A DNA stretch of 54,260 nt from CAYUJH01 sp964394585 (GCA_964394585.1 CAYMYI010000013.1:1-54260), one strand, 5' to 3'. Counted from the stretch's first letter, positions 41,890-51,489 are shown. Program-made: numbers and translations. The notes: a model not told the origin generated them from the sequence alone.

Positions 41890-43998
41890 ATGTTACTCGT
41901 TCGTCGAACTCTTTTTTCCTTACCCCTTCTTTTTTTCCTTTGGGCATGCCAGCCACCTGCAGAACCTCCCATCGTTCAGAACGGGGAACTTTCTCTTATC
42001 AATAAAAAATTGACCAAGATAAGAACCGTCAAAGCAGAAGGAGAGTACCTTTTTGTTTGGAATGACTTTGTCTCTTTTACGGAAGCCAAAGATAAAGGTA
42101 CATTGGTGCCGATACCCAAGGCTTGGAACAGTTATACATGGAACGGTGTACCCATAGGTTCGAATGGATATGCAACGTTCGCCTTTCACATAATTCCTCC
42201 TACAAGTTTAGAAAGACCTTTAGGGGTTGAGTTTACACAAATTTCCACGGCATATCGGTTTTTTATAAACAACACTCTGATAGAAGAAGTCGGCATAGTA
42301 GGCAAAACGCGGGAAACTTCTACAGCAACTTTTGAGAATCGCATTTACTTGCTTCCGCAAGCAGATACTCTTCAGTTGGTATTTCATGTTTCTAACTTCC
42401 ACACAAAAAATGGAGGGGTGTGGCATGCCCCCGTTGTTGGTGAATACGCTTCGCTCACCAAGTCGCGCCAAGAAGCAATTTATATCGACTTTTTCTTAAT
42501 GGGAAGCCTTCTCATTATCGGGTTATACCACTTGAGTTTATTCTTCTATCGCACACAAGACCGATCAACACTTTACTTTGCTGTTTTCTGTTTGGTAATC
42601 GCTGTACGAACTTTAGTACTTAGTAAGTTTAATCTAACCCAATATTGGGATTGGTACGATTGGGAACTCCGCGAAAAAAGCTCTTACCTCACCTTCTTAT
42701 TAGGAACAGCACTATTCGCGGCTTTTTTACGGCATTTGTTTCCGAAAGAGTTTCCTAAAAAAGTGTTTTGGGTAATCCAGAGTTTCTATTTGTTATTGAG
42801 TGTATTTGTAGTGCTTACTCCCAATCGTATTTTTTCTTATGGGTTATCGATTATGCAGTTGGGAACTCTTCTGATAGTGCTTTACGGAATGTATGTCCTT
42901 ATCTTGAGTGTACGCCGTCGGCGAAATGGAAGCGGTTTGTTTCTTTTCGGCTTCCTACCTTTAATCTTAGGTGTTATAAACGATATCCTATTTGCCAATG
43001 GCATCATTAGTACAGGCTTTATTTTTTCGTTTGGGTTGCTAGGGTTTGTGTTTATACAAGCCGTATTGCTTTCTGCACGTTTTTCTAAGGCGTTTCATCG
43101 GGCAGAGTTACTGAGCGAAGAACTTAACACGGTAAATAAAAATTTGGAACAAACCGTACTTCAACGAACACAAACATTGCAAGAAACTACGCAAATTTTA
43201 GAAACCAAGAATAAAAACATTACTGATAGTATCAATTACGCAAGGAGGATTCAGCAAGCGGTACTGCCTACGCAAGCGTTTATGTCAGAGAAGCTATCTG
43301 AGCATTTCGTGTTTTTTGTGCCGCGCGACGTAGTTTCAGGCGATTTCTATTGGTGTAGCCAAGTGGGCGATAAAGTGGTGCTTGCCGTTGCCGATTGTAC
43401 CGGGCATGGTGTACCCGGTGCTTTCATGAGTATGCTAGGCAGCGAGTTGCTCAACCAAATTGTGAACCAGCAGCAAAAAGTAGCCGCTCACGAAATATTA
43501 TACCATTTACATTTAGAAGTACGCCGCGCATTGCAACAGCGCGAAACCGATAACCGAGAAGGAATGGATATTTCCATTGTAGTTTTACGAAAAAACGAAA
43601 ACCTGTTAGAATTTGCAGGGGCAAAAGGGCAGTTAGTATACATTCAGCAAGGGGTACTTCAGCATATTAAAGGCGATAAAATGCCTATCGGTGGCGAGCA
43701 GCGCGAAAAAGAGCGTAAGTTTACCGAGCATATCGTGCACATTGCTTCGCCCACTCATTTTTATTTGTTTTCTGATGGATTCCAAGATCAATTTGGTGGA
43801 GAGGAAGGTCGAAAATTTACCCCAAAACGCCTGCGTCAACTTTTGGCACGCATTCATCAGCAGCCGATGGATGCCCAACACAAACAGCTTGCAACAGCGC
43901 TAAACGCTTGGATGGGCAGCGAGCGGCAAGTCGATGATATTTTGGTAATTGGTGGGTTGGTACAACCTAAAATTATCGCAAGAGCTGCCAGAAAATAG
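41890..43998 (+). CDS. 7TM-DISM receptor with SpoIIE/PP2C-type phosphatase domain (lipoprotein signal)
   Basis: The start at the ATG at 41890 gives 702 residues and a lipoprotein-type signal (FSLPLLFFLWAC). An upstream open frame to 41815 is unlikely to be coding. An extracytoplasmic beta-sandwich (FAFHIIPPTSLERPLGVEF and following) precedes seven transmembrane helices (about 42480-43080; IYIDFFLMGSLLIIGLYHLSLF first), a coiled coil (KNLEQTVLQRTQTLQ), and a PP2C/SpoIIE phosphatase: SINYARRIQQAVLP, DVVSGDFYWC, ADCTGHGVPGAFMSMLG, and DGFQDQFGG. It would turn an external signal into dephosphorylation of an anti-sigma factor antagonist or similar. No cognate STAS or anti-sigma gene is nearby. Confidence 0.92.
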   Translation: MLLVRRTLFSLPLLFFLWACQPPAEPPIVQNGELSLINKKLTKIRTVKAEGEYLFVWNDFVSFTEAKDKGTLVPIPKAWNSYTWNGVPIGSNGYATFAFHIIPPTSLERPLGVEFTQISTAYRFFINNTLIEEVGIVGKTRETSTATFENRIYLLPQADTLQLVFHVSNFHTKNGGVWHAPVVGEYASLTKSRQEAIYIDFFLMGSLLIIGLYHLSLFFYRTQDRSTLYFAVFCLVIAVRTLVLSKFNLTQYWDWYDWELREKSSYLTFLLGTALFAAFLRHLFPKEFPKKVFWVIQSFYLLLSVFVVLTPNRIFSYGLSIMQLGTLLIVLYGMYVLILSVRRRRNGSGLFLFGFLPLILGVINDILFANGIISTGFIFSFGLLGFVFIQAVLLSARFSKAFHRAELLSEELNTVNKNLEQTVLQRTQTLQETTQILETKNKNITDSINYARRIQQAVLPTQAFMSEKLSEHFVFFVPRDVVSGDFYWCSQVGDKVVLAVADCTGHGVPGAFMSMLGSELLNQIVNQQQKVAAHEILYHLHLEVRRALQQRETDNREGMDISIVVLRKNENLLEFAGAKGQLVYIQQGVLQHIKGDKMPIGGEQREKERKFTEHIVHIASPTHFYLFSDGFQDQFGGEEGRKFTPKRLRQLLARIHQQPMDAQHKQLATALNAWMGSERQVDDILVIGGLVQPKIIARAARK

Positions 43999-44075
43999 AT
44001 GGTTTTCATGGCTGAAAAGTATGTAAATGTTGATTGATTGATTCGGTGAGGTGGTAGGCTGTTCTGCAATTAAGA

Positions 44076-44104
44076 GTAACAAGGCAGGTTGAGTGCCTTG
44101 TTAC
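44076..44104. terminator. Hairpin between SpoIIE-type and YceI genes
   Basis: GTAACAAGGCA / TGCCTTGTTAC give eleven perfect pairs around ggttgag. There is no continuous T tract on either strand, so termination is only plausible; it lies between the two convergent stops. Confidence 0.5.
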
Positions 44105-44118
44105 AGTATTGCTAAATC

Positions 44119-44649
44119 TTATTGTTTGGTAACCTGTACGTTAAGCACAAGGCGAACGTCGTCGCTTACTACCACACTGCCGGCTTCGGTGATGGCACTC
44201 CACTTTAGCCCAAAGTCTTTTCGGTTGATTTTTCCCGATAGCTCAAAACCTGCCTTTGTTTGGCTGTAAGGGTCTACTACTACACCGTTAAATTCCACGT
44301 TGAGTTTTACTTCCTTAGTGATATCACGGATAGTTAAATCGCCTACTAGCTCGAAATCGTCGCCTTTTTTCGTGAATGACTTCGACACGAACGACAATTT
44401 TGGGAATTGCTCTGCATTGAAAAAGTCGTCCGATTTTAAGTGCTCGTCGCGTTGCCCGTTGTTTGTATCGATGCTCGCTACATTTGCCGAAAACGATACT
44501 TTGGCGTTTTCGAACGTCTCGTCGGCAGCTTCTACGGCACCTTCAAATTCATTGAATGCACCCGTTACTGTAGAAACCATCATGTGCTTTACTTTGAAGT
44601 GAATTTCCGAGTGGGTTGGGTCAATTACCCATTTTGTTACATCGCTCAT
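44119..44649 (-). CDS. YceI family protein
   Basis: A 176-residue lipocalin-like protein: WVIDPTHSEIHFKVKHMMVSTV, then FENAKVSFSANVASIDTNNGQRDEHLKSDDFF, and GDLTIRDITKEVKL. YceI proteins bind polyisoprenoids, commonly in the periplasm. This copy has no signal peptide (it starts MSDVTKW), so it is expected to be cytoplasmic. It is one of four minus-strand genes with similar oxidative-stress/secondary-metabolism flavour (44119-48425) but separated by 75-150 base gaps, so no single operon is claimed. Confidence 0.92.
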   Translation of the reverse strand: MSDVTKWVIDPTHSEIHFKVKHMMVSTVTGAFNEFEGAVEAADETFENAKVSFSANVASIDTNNGQRDEHLKSDDFFNAEQFPKLSFVSKSFTKKGDDFELVGDLTIRDITKEVKLNVEFNGVVVDPYSQTKAGFELSGKINRKDFGLKWSAITEAGSVVVSDDVRLVLNVQVTKQ

Positions 44650-44724
44650 AATTTTAAAATTTTTTGGTAAATGATATAGTTAAATCTATAACATGTACAG
44701 ACAATATATGTTTATACATTTAAA

Positions 44725-46548
44725 TTATTTTTCTTGATATCCTCCATATATCCGCACAGGCGACCATGCGGGTGTAGGCGGTGCTACCGTTGGGTCTTCC
44801 GCTGCGAAAGGCGTAGTGGCATACACTACTTCGCCGTTTACTACGGTAAGTAAAGAGATAATGGTTTTAATCTGTTCTTCCTCTACGGTAAAATAGTCGT
44901 CGGATAGGATAGCAAAATCAGCGTACATTCCTGCTTGAATAAACCCCTTTTCTTTTTCCTCTCCGGAAAACCACGCGCTGCCATTAGTAGCTAACCGCAA
45001 AGCTTCGTGGCGCGAGAGCAAATTGTTTGCTTCGTACAACTGCGTGCCTCCCCATGTTTTACCGGTAGTTGCCCAATATAGCGAAAGCCACATGTTGTAG
45101 CTTGAAACTCGCGTTCCGTCGGTACCAAGCCCTACATGAATACCGAGCGCTAACATTTTCCGCAATGGGGGAGTCTGTTTGGCTACTTCGGCACCGTATC
45201 GATCAATAAAATATTCTCCTTGGAACATCATCCGGTTTTGCACGGCAATGCCCCCTCCCATGTTTTTTATCCGTTGTAGGTTCTCGTCGTTGATTGTTTC
45301 GGCATGATCCATAATCCAACGTACCTTGTTTAAAAATGGGAACTTTCGATCTACCCGTTCAAACACATCCAAAAAACGAGTGATACTCTCGTTATAGGTG
45401 GCATGAATGCGGAAAGACCATTGATTTTTAGCTAGAATTTCGATGATAGGTTCCAGTTCATCTTCCATATCTTCGTGTAGTTCGGGGCGTGGTTCTAAGA
45501 AGTTTTCAAAATCGGCAGCGGCCCATGTTAGGTTTTCGCCCGCCCCGTGCATCATGTAACCATTAGGTTTGAACATATCACTGTTCTTTCCAAACTCTAA
45601 CTTTTCCACCCATTCTTCATAGAAATCCTTTTCCTTCCCTTTTTCTTGAGCGAACAGATAATATGCGGTGCGTACGGTGAGCTTTCCTTGTTTCGCCAAT
45701 TCCTCGGCTACCGAGTAGTTATTAGGGTAGTACTGGCCTCCGCCGCCTGCATCAATGGCACTGGTAATGCCCAATCGGTTAAGTTCGCGGTAGTATTGGA
45801 TGGTGGAGTTGAGTTGGTCTTCTCGCTTTAAGATAGGCAGTTCTACGAGCGTTTTGTAAAGTAAAAGCGCACTTGGTTTTGCCACCAATAAGCCGGTAGG
45901 TTGCCCATTTTTGAGTTGTACCTCCCCACCGGGAAATGTAGTATTAGCATTGTAGCCTAGCACTTCAATTCCTTTTTTATTTAAATACCCGAGCGAATAA
46001 AGGTATAAGATATACACTGGTTTATTGGGAACGGCTTCGTTGATTTCCTCTAGTGTTGGTAACCGCTTTTCTTCAAACTGATGCTCGCCCCAACCACCTA
46101 CTACACGAATCCACTGCCCTTCGGGTGTGCGATCGGCTTGCTCTTTCAGCATTTCGAGGGCGCGTTTTAAAGAGCGTACGCCATCCCATCGCAATTCCAT
46201 ATTGTAATTTAAACCGGCTCGGATTAGGTGTGTGTGCGAATCGTTCAGACCAGGAATTACCGTTTTGCCTTGCGCATCTATTACTTGGGTAGTGTTGCCT
46301 CTGAATTGTTCGATTTGGGCATTGTTACCAACAGCTATAAACTTTCCATCTTTTACTGCGAACGCTTCTACAAACTCATTTTCGTTTAGTACTGTGGCAG
46401 CTTTGGCATTCAGCACAACTAAATCGGCAGTTTGTTCAGCAGCAGTGTTATCAGCGCTTTGAGTGCTTTTAGGGTCGGTTCCACACGATAGTAGCCCTAA
46501 GCTCGCTGTAAGGGCAATGAATAACCCCCCTATAAATTTTGTTTTCAT
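44725..46548 (-). CDS. Amidohydrolase family lipoprotein (YtcJ-like)
   Basis: A 607-residue amidohydrolase with a lipoprotein signal (IALTASLGLLSCG, C22). The metal-binding DSHTHL motif, GGWGEHQFEEKRLPTLEEI, RIHATYNESI, DHAETI and a terminal GLGTDGTRVSSYNMW are the landmarks of the YtcJ-like metal-dependent hydrolases; the C-terminus has the typical EALRLATNGSAW and VVNGEVV. It would act in the periplasm or outer membrane; substrate unknown. Start ATG at 46548. Confidence 0.92.
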   Translation of the reverse strand: MKTKFIGGLFIALTASLGLLSCGTDPKSTQSADNTAAEQTADLVVLNAKAATVLNENEFVEAFAVKDGKFIAVGNNAQIEQFRGNTTQVIDAQGKTVIPGLNDSHTHLIRAGLNYNMELRWDGVRSLKRALEMLKEQADRTPEGQWIRVVGGWGEHQFEEKRLPTLEEINEAVPNKPVYILYLYSLGYLNKKGIEVLGYNANTTFPGGEVQLKNGQPTGLLVAKPSALLLYKTLVELPILKREDQLNSTIQYYRELNRLGITSAIDAGGGGQYYPNNYSVAEELAKQGKLTVRTAYYLFAQEKGKEKDFYEEWVEKLEFGKNSDMFKPNGYMMHGAGENLTWAAADFENFLEPRPELHEDMEDELEPIIEILAKNQWSFRIHATYNESITRFLDVFERVDRKFPFLNKVRWIMDHAETINDENLQRIKNMGGGIAVQNRMMFQGEYFIDRYGAEVAKQTPPLRKMLALGIHVGLGTDGTRVSSYNMWLSLYWATTGKTWGGTQLYEANNLLSRHEALRLATNGSAWFSGEEKEKGFIQAGMYADFAILSDDYFTVEEEQIKTIISLLTVVNGEVVYATTPFAAEDPTVAPPTPAWSPVRIYGGYQEK

Positions 46549-46579
46549 ATGATTTGATGATTTTAGATGAGCGGAAATG

Positions 46580-46603
46580 AGTGGGGCAGATTCCTACCCC
46601 ACT
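46580..46603 (-). terminator. Weak terminator-like hairpin after the isochorismatase gene
   Basis: AGTGGGG / CCCCACT pair around ten bases; the minus-strand T tract is weak (catttcc). Confidence 0.4.
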
Positions 46604-46624
46604 TGGCATGTACCGATTTAAGAA

Positions 46625-47395
46625 TTAGTCGTTACCTTTCTTTTTAGCATTTTCTTCTTCCATCCAGGCACTCATCGTTTTGATGTAGTCGATACCTAAA
46701 CCATAAGCGCCTCCATATTTTTTGGAAATTTTCAAAACTTCCATGTACATATCGGAGCGTGCCCAATCGCGGTGGATTTCCAAAAGATACTGCAATGAGG
46801 TCATCGGCTTTACGCCTGCCTGAATCATGCGAGCAATTGACATATCGTGAGCTTCTTGCGAAATACCCCCGGATGCATCGGTGATTACATACACCTCATA
46901 CCCATCTTCCAAGGCTGAAAGGGCTGCCGTGAGCACGCACACTTCGGTCCATAAACCGGCAATCACCAATTTTTTCTTTTGGAAATCGCCTACCGCTTTT
47001 ACTACACGAGTGTCTTCCCAAGAATTCATGGTAGTACGGTCGATATATTCCTCTGAATTAGGGAAATACTCACGGATTTCAGGAAAAACAGGGCCACTGA
47101 ACGATTTCTCGGCGACGGTGGTAATCACCGTCGGGATTTCATAAATCTTGGCAGTTCCCGAAATCAAGCCTGAATTATTGCACAATTCTTCAATGGGCTG
47201 CGACTCTACCGCAAACGCCATCTGGCTTTCGTGGTCAATCAGTAAGAGTACATGGTTGGTGGGGTTGAGTAATTCCTTGGAAGCATTCGCCGGATCGTTG
47301 TTTGGATTCGGATTGTACTGATTCCATTGTGCATTTACGAGGTTCACTGAAAGTAGAGCTATGAAAGCTACTACATTAAATACGACTTTTTTCAT
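46625..47395 (-). CDS. Exported isochorismatase-family (cysteine) hydrolase
   Basis: A 256-residue protein with a signal peptide (FNVVAFIALLSVNLVNA). The mature part starts QWNQYNPNPNN and is an isochorismatase-like hydrolase: D54 in LLIDHESQM and catalytic C153 in GLWTEVCVLTAALSA, with the same D-C spacing (99) as in YcaC. The middle motif RTTMNSWED belongs to a subfamily in which the usual catalytic Lys is not obvious. Such proteins are normally cytoplasmic, so secretion is unusual. The stop is followed by the hairpin at 46580. Confidence 0.88.
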   Translation of the reverse strand: MKKVVFNVVAFIALLSVNLVNAQWNQYNPNPNNDPANASKELLNPTNHVLLLIDHESQMAFAVESQPIEELCNNSGLISGTAKIYEIPTVITTVAEKSFSGPVFPEIREYFPNSEEYIDRTTMNSWEDTRVVKAVGDFQKKKLVIAGLWTEVCVLTAALSALEDGYEVYVITDASGGISQEAHDMSIARMIQAGVKPMTSLQYLLEIHRDWARSDMYMEVLKISKKYGGAYGLGIDYIKTMSAWMEEENAKKKGND

Positions 47396-47497
47396 GGTAA
47401 TAAAGAGTTAAGTTTAGGAAATATATATCCAGGCTAGGCAATGTGCTTTTTTTAGTATGCCTTGCAGAATATGCTTGATGAAATAAGTAAGTTGTGT

Positions 47498-47531
47498 AAA
47501 GAGCCACACCTTGCATGCGCAAGATGTGCTC
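47498..47531 (-). terminator. Hairpin downstream of the pirin gene
   Basis: GAG-CACA-CTTGC / GCAAG-TGTG-CTC, with one bulge and one mismatch, then tttacac on the minus strand. It follows the stop at 47547 by 16 bases. The rest of 47396-47497 shows nothing. Confidence 0.45.
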
Positions 47532-47546
47532 CGCAGCTATTTAGTT

Positions 47547-48425
47547 TTAGTTTGCGTTCATAGGAACTTCCATGAGCAAGAGCTTTGCTTTGCTGTTGGC
47601 TTGAATGTTTACAGTGCTGGTATCCCATACCCCGAAGCCATCGCGCTTGTGAAGCGGTTGCCCTTCAATGGTTACGGCTCCATCAATCACAAAAGCATAT
47701 ATCCCATTTTGAGAATCCTTCAGCGTGTATTCGGTGGTAAATCCTTCATCGAGTTCGCCCATATGAAACCAAGCATTTTGGTGGATCCACACGCCTTCAT
47801 CGTCGGCATTGGGCGAAAGCACTTGTTGCAAGTTGTTTTTCAAGTTTCCGTTGAGCGTAATCTGATCGTAGCGAGGGGTTACATTGCGTTTATTGGGGAA
47901 CAACCAAATTTGCAAAAAACGCACTTCTCGGTCGCTGTTCTTATTATATTCGCTATGATAGATGCCGGTACCGGCGCTCATCACCTGAATATCGCCTTGT
48001 TTGATTACTGCTGCTGTCCCCATGCTATCTTTGTGTTCTAAATCGCCTTCAAGGGGGATTGAGATAATTTCCATGTTATCGTGCGGATGGGTGCCGAACC
48101 CTCTACTTGGGGCAACTACATCATCGTTCAATACGCGCAATACACCAAAGTTCATGCGCTCCGGGTTATAATAATTGGCAAAGCTAAAGGTGTGGTGCGA
48201 ATCGAGCCATCCGTGGTTGGCGTGTCCTCTTGTGTTCGCTAAGTGCAATACAGTTTTCATAGTTTTTTCTTCTTTGTTGGGTAAATGATTAAAGCCTACT
48301 TGTTCCATTAACCGATTGTAGGTAGAATGCTCAGGGTTGGTGCTCGCTGCACCGAACGCAGCTTTTGCCGCTACAACTCCGGCAGCCCCTAACAACGATT
48401 GTTGAATGAATTTTTTTCGGTTCAT
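47547..48425 (-). CDS. Pirin family protein with N-terminal leader
   Basis: A 292-residue cupin. The pirin core begins at M56 (MKTVLHLANTRGHANHGWLDSHHTFSF), with metal ligands H113, H115 (FGTHPHDNMEI), H157 and E159 (GIYHSEYN). These match the pirin His-His-His-Glu set. The 55 residues before it include MNRKKFIQQSLLGAAGVVAAKAAFG, a leader like Tat signals (R-K-K-F in place of R-R) or a simple lipid-less signal peptide. Pirins can be quercetin dioxygenases. Shared leader-type exported proteins with the neighbouring isochorismatase is notable. The internal ATG at 48260 is an alternative start for a cytoplasmic form. Confidence 0.9.
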   Translation of the reverse strand: MNRKKFIQQSLLGAAGVVAAKAAFGAASTNPEHSTYNRLMEQVGFNHLPNKEEKTMKTVLHLANTRGHANHGWLDSHHTFSFANYYNPERMNFGVLRVLNDDVVAPSRGFGTHPHDNMEIISIPLEGDLEHKDSMGTAAVIKQGDIQVMSAGTGIYHSEYNKNSDREVRFLQIWLFPNKRNVTPRYDQITLNGNLKNNLQQVLSPNADDEGVWIHQNAWFHMGELDEGFTTEYTLKDSQNGIYAFVIDGAVTIEGQPLHKRDGFGVWDTSTVNIQANSKAKLLLMEVPMNAN

Positions 48426-48461
48426 GGTGTAATGTGTTTTAGTTGTTAACTAATTACTCTA

Positions 48462-48469
48462 CAAAAGTA
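48462..48469 (-). promoter_or_regulatory. -7 element for the pirin gene
   Basis: TACTTTTG, an exact TAnnTTTG, 36 bases before the ATG at 48425. No TTG box at the expected distance. It argues for use of the 48425 start rather than the internal one. Confidence 0.42.
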
Positions 48470-48588
48470 GTTTATACAATAGTTGCCGATGATGTAAAAA
48501 TCACCGAACTACCTATAAAAATGTCGGAATTGTTGTGTTTTCTTATTCTTTATTGGATGCTGCCATACTATCTTGATTTGGGCATTTA

Positions 48589-50403
48589 CTACTGATACCC
48601 TTTAGCTTGCAACTGAAACAGCTCTGCGTATTTGCCTTGTTGAGCTAGCAATTCTTCGTGCGTGCCCAATTCTTTCATTTCCCCATTTTCGAGCAATAAA
48701 ATCCGATCTGCCATGCGCACGGTAGAAAATCGATGCGAGATGAGCACCGCTGCCTTCCCTTGAATCAGTTCTGAAAAACGCTGAAAAACTTCGTGTTCGG
48801 CGCGGGCATCCAAGGCGGCAGTAGGCTCATCTAAAATTACGAGCCGCGCATCGCGCATGTAGGCACGGCTCAAGGCTATTTTTTGCCACTCGCCGCCAGA
48901 TAAATCCACTCCGCCTGAAAAGCGCCTCCCCAGTACCTGTTGGTACTGCTCAGGAAGTTTCTCAATCACTTGATTTGCCAAACTTTTGTAAGCCGATGCT
49001 TCAATTAATGGTTGGTTTTTACGTTCGGCAATTTGCCCAATAGCAATGTTTTCGCCAGCGGTTATCTGAAACCGGACGTAATCTTGGAAAATGATGCCAA
49101 TCGCTTCTCGGAGTTCATATAAATTGTAGTCGCGTAGGTCTTTCCCATCGAGCAATATACGCCCTTCGGTGGGGTCGTACAGGCGGGCTAATAATTTTAC
49201 CAGGGTTGTTTTTCCTGCTCCATTTTCGCCTACAAGTGCCAATTTTTCGTGAGGGTTTAAATGGAAGGAAAGATGGCGCACTGCCCATTTATCGGTTTCA
49301 GGATATTGGAATCCTACGTTTTCAAACACAAAACCTTGTTGTAGGGCAGTGGGAACCGAAAGGTTTTCTGCTCCTGAGCGGATCTTGGGTTGAATCTCGA
49401 AGAAGTCGAACAAATCTTGTAAGTATAATGCCCCTTGTGCAATGCTTGAAAAACGCCCCATAATCCCCTGAAGTAGTCCTCGCATGCGCCCAAACGAACC
49501 TGACAAAAACGTGAGATCGCCAAGCGTGATAGCCCCGGCTACAGTTTCCAAAATGATAAATACATAGGCTCCATAGTAGGCAAGTGTACCAATAGCAGCA
49601 AGTAGTGTACCTACCCATGCCCGTTTTAAATTGAGTTTTTGATTGGTGAGGTAGTACCGATGGGCAATTTCTTTAAACCGAGTTGCCAAAAAATCTGATA
49701 GGTTAAAAATCTTGATTTCTTTAGCGGTTTCGTCGCTTGCACCAATGTAGCGGAGGTAGTCGAGTTCGCGGCGTTCCGGTGTCCATCGTTTCGAAATAGA
49801 GTAAGTTCGTTCGTTAAAATAACTTTCCCCAATAAACGAGGGGATGACTGCCACCACTAAAATTAGAAGTAACCAAGGGTTGAACACGACCAAACCCACC
49901 CCTAAAAAAACTAAGGTGATGCTATCTTGAACTTGTGATAATACTTGCGACATCAGCATCACTCTGCCCACCGTTTGGCGACGTGCTCGCTCTAATTTAT
50001 CATAAAAAGTGGCGTTTTCGAATTGGTACAAGTCGAGCGTAGCGGCATGTTTAATAAGTTTTTCGGAGGTTTTGTTGGCAAATAAATCGCCTAAGAGCGA
50101 GTCGAGCAGGCTGATTCCTCTTGAAATAATGTCGGAGAGGATAGCAAGGCCTAACTCAAGCCCAACCCACCCCCAGAGGTGTGTCAAATCTTGCGTTGGG
50201 TTTTGCGCTTGGGCAATCACTTCATCAATAATGAGTTTACCAACATAGAGCATAGAAAGCGGAATTGCCGCACTCACAAGGCGTAACAGCACGTTCCCAA
50301 CCGTCATAGAGGGGCTAGTCTCCCATATCAGTCGGAAGAAACGGGGTAAATTTCCTAATGCATTAAACTGAGCAGTCCACGAAGTTTTCTCTTTTTCTGC
50401 CAT
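48589..50403 (-). CDS. ABC transporter, fused permease and ATP-binding protein
   Basis: A 604-residue half-transporter of the exporter (MsbA/MDR-like) type. Five to six membrane helices (about residues 30-320) are followed by an ATPase with Walker A VGENGAGKTT, signature VDLSGGEWQKIALSRAY, Walker B LVILDEPTAALD and the H-loop SHRFSTV. It would work as a homodimer; its substrate is unknown (often a lipid, peptide or drug). It is 9 bases downstream of the PLP dehydratase gene and likely co-transcribed. ATG at 50403. Confidence 0.94.
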   Translation of the reverse strand: MAEKEKTSWTAQFNALGNLPRFFRLIWETSPSMTVGNVLLRLVSAAIPLSMLYVGKLIIDEVIAQAQNPTQDLTHLWGWVGLELGLAILSDIISRGISLLDSLLGDLFANKTSEKLIKHAATLDLYQFENATFYDKLERARRQTVGRVMLMSQVLSQVQDSITLVFLGVGLVVFNPWLLLILVVAVIPSFIGESYFNERTYSISKRWTPERRELDYLRYIGASDETAKEIKIFNLSDFLATRFKEIAHRYYLTNQKLNLKRAWVGTLLAAIGTLAYYGAYVFIILETVAGAITLGDLTFLSGSFGRMRGLLQGIMGRFSSIAQGALYLQDLFDFFEIQPKIRSGAENLSVPTALQQGFVFENVGFQYPETDKWAVRHLSFHLNPHEKLALVGENGAGKTTLVKLLARLYDPTEGRILLDGKDLRDYNLYELREAIGIIFQDYVRFQITAGENIAIGQIAERKNQPLIEASAYKSLANQVIEKLPEQYQQVLGRRFSGGVDLSGGEWQKIALSRAYMRDARLVILDEPTAALDARAEHEVFQRFSELIQGKAAVLISHRFSTVRMADRILLLENGEMKELGTHEELLAQQGKYAELFQLQAKGYQ

Positions 50404-50412
50404 GGTGTTTTC

Positions 50413-51363
50413 TTAAAAAGGAAGGTGTTCAACATCAACGTTGCCACCGGTAAGGATAATCCCTACGCGTTGGTTGGCGAACTTTGCAGGTTGTTGCAAC
50501 ACGGCGGCAAATGGCACGGCACACGAAGGCTCGATAATAATTTTCATCCGTTCCCAAATTAAGCGCATGGCTTGGACGATTTCTGCCTCGCTCACCGTGA
50601 TGATTTCGGTAATTAATTTTTGAATGATGGGAAAGGTCTTCTCCCCTAAGTCCGTTTTCAGCCCGTCGGCTATCGTATTTAAGGTGGTATTGTGTTGAAT
50701 GCTTCCCAGTTGTAACGAGCGATAGGCATCGTCCACTTCTTTAGGTTCAGCACCAATCACACGGGTATTGGGCGAAAAATAGTGTGTGCTGAGCAGCGTA
50801 CCGCTCATCAGCCCACCCCCTCCGATAGGCGCCATGATTACATCGAGCAGAGGAGCATCTTCAATCAGTTCTTTGGCACAACTAGCTTGCCCGGCAATTA
50901 CGTCGTAGTTATCGTATGGATGGATAAACGTAGCGCCTGTGCGTTGTACTACCTCTTTCAGTGTAGTTTCGCGCGCTGCCAATGTAGGAGCACATTCGAT
51001 GATTTCTGCACCGTATTCGGCAACCGCCGCTTTTTTTACCCTAGGCGAATTTTCAGGCATTACAATCCAAGCTTTTAGCCCTAAGGTTTGGGCAGTAGCG
51101 GCTATGGCTTGCGCATGGTTGCCCGAAGAATGCGTTGCAACTCCTTTTGCCTTGGCGTCGTCTGAGAGGTTGAAAATCGCATTAGAGGCTCCTCTCATTT
51201 TAAAAGCGCCAATTTTTTGGAAGTTTTCGCATTTGAAAAAGAGCGAGGTGCCAGCGATACGGTTCAAGCTCCGAGAAGTAAGAATGGGTGTTCTGTGAAT
51301 GAGCGCTTCGATATTCTGATGAGCTTCTAGCAGTTGTTGTTTTGAAAGGGGCAGAGAATTCAT
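50413..51363 (-). CDS. Threonine/serine dehydratase, short form (serine racemase-like)
   Basis: A 316-residue fold type II PLP enzyme: PLP lysine K55 in GAFKMRGAS, phosphate-binding GGGGLMSG, and SSGNHAQAIA. It lacks the ACT regulatory domain of IlvA, so it is the catabolic threonine dehydratase or serine racemase/dehydratase type. Neighbour is an ABC exporter 9 bases downstream. The gap 51364-51617 upstream carries the prs promoter and leader. Confidence 0.92.
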   Translation of the reverse strand: MNSLPLSKQQLLEAHQNIEALIHRTPILTSRSLNRIAGTSLFFKCENFQKIGAFKMRGASNAIFNLSDDAKAKGVATHSSGNHAQAIAATAQTLGLKAWIVMPENSPRVKKAAVAEYGAEIIECAPTLAARETTLKEVVQRTGATFIHPYDNYDVIAGQASCAKELIEDAPLLDVIMAPIGGGGLMSGTLLSTHYFSPNTRVIGAEPKEVDDAYRSLQLGSIQHNTTLNTIADGLKTDLGEKTFPIIQKLITEIITVSEAEIVQAMRLIWERMKIIIEPSCAVPFAAVLQQPAKFANQRVGIILTGGNVDVEHLPF

Positions 51364-51489
51364 ACGTGTTACATTTTCAAAATTGATGGTAAATGTACTT
51401 CAAAATTGAAAAGACACTAGCACGCTACTTTGTTATTACAGAATTTGAAATAGTTTATCAGATGGTGAACGATTAATGATAAAACTTTC

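Noticed and set aside
47511..48041. 176-residue open frame on the plus strand
   Set aside because: Antisense to pirin; the pirin frame carries the metal-binding His/Glu residues.
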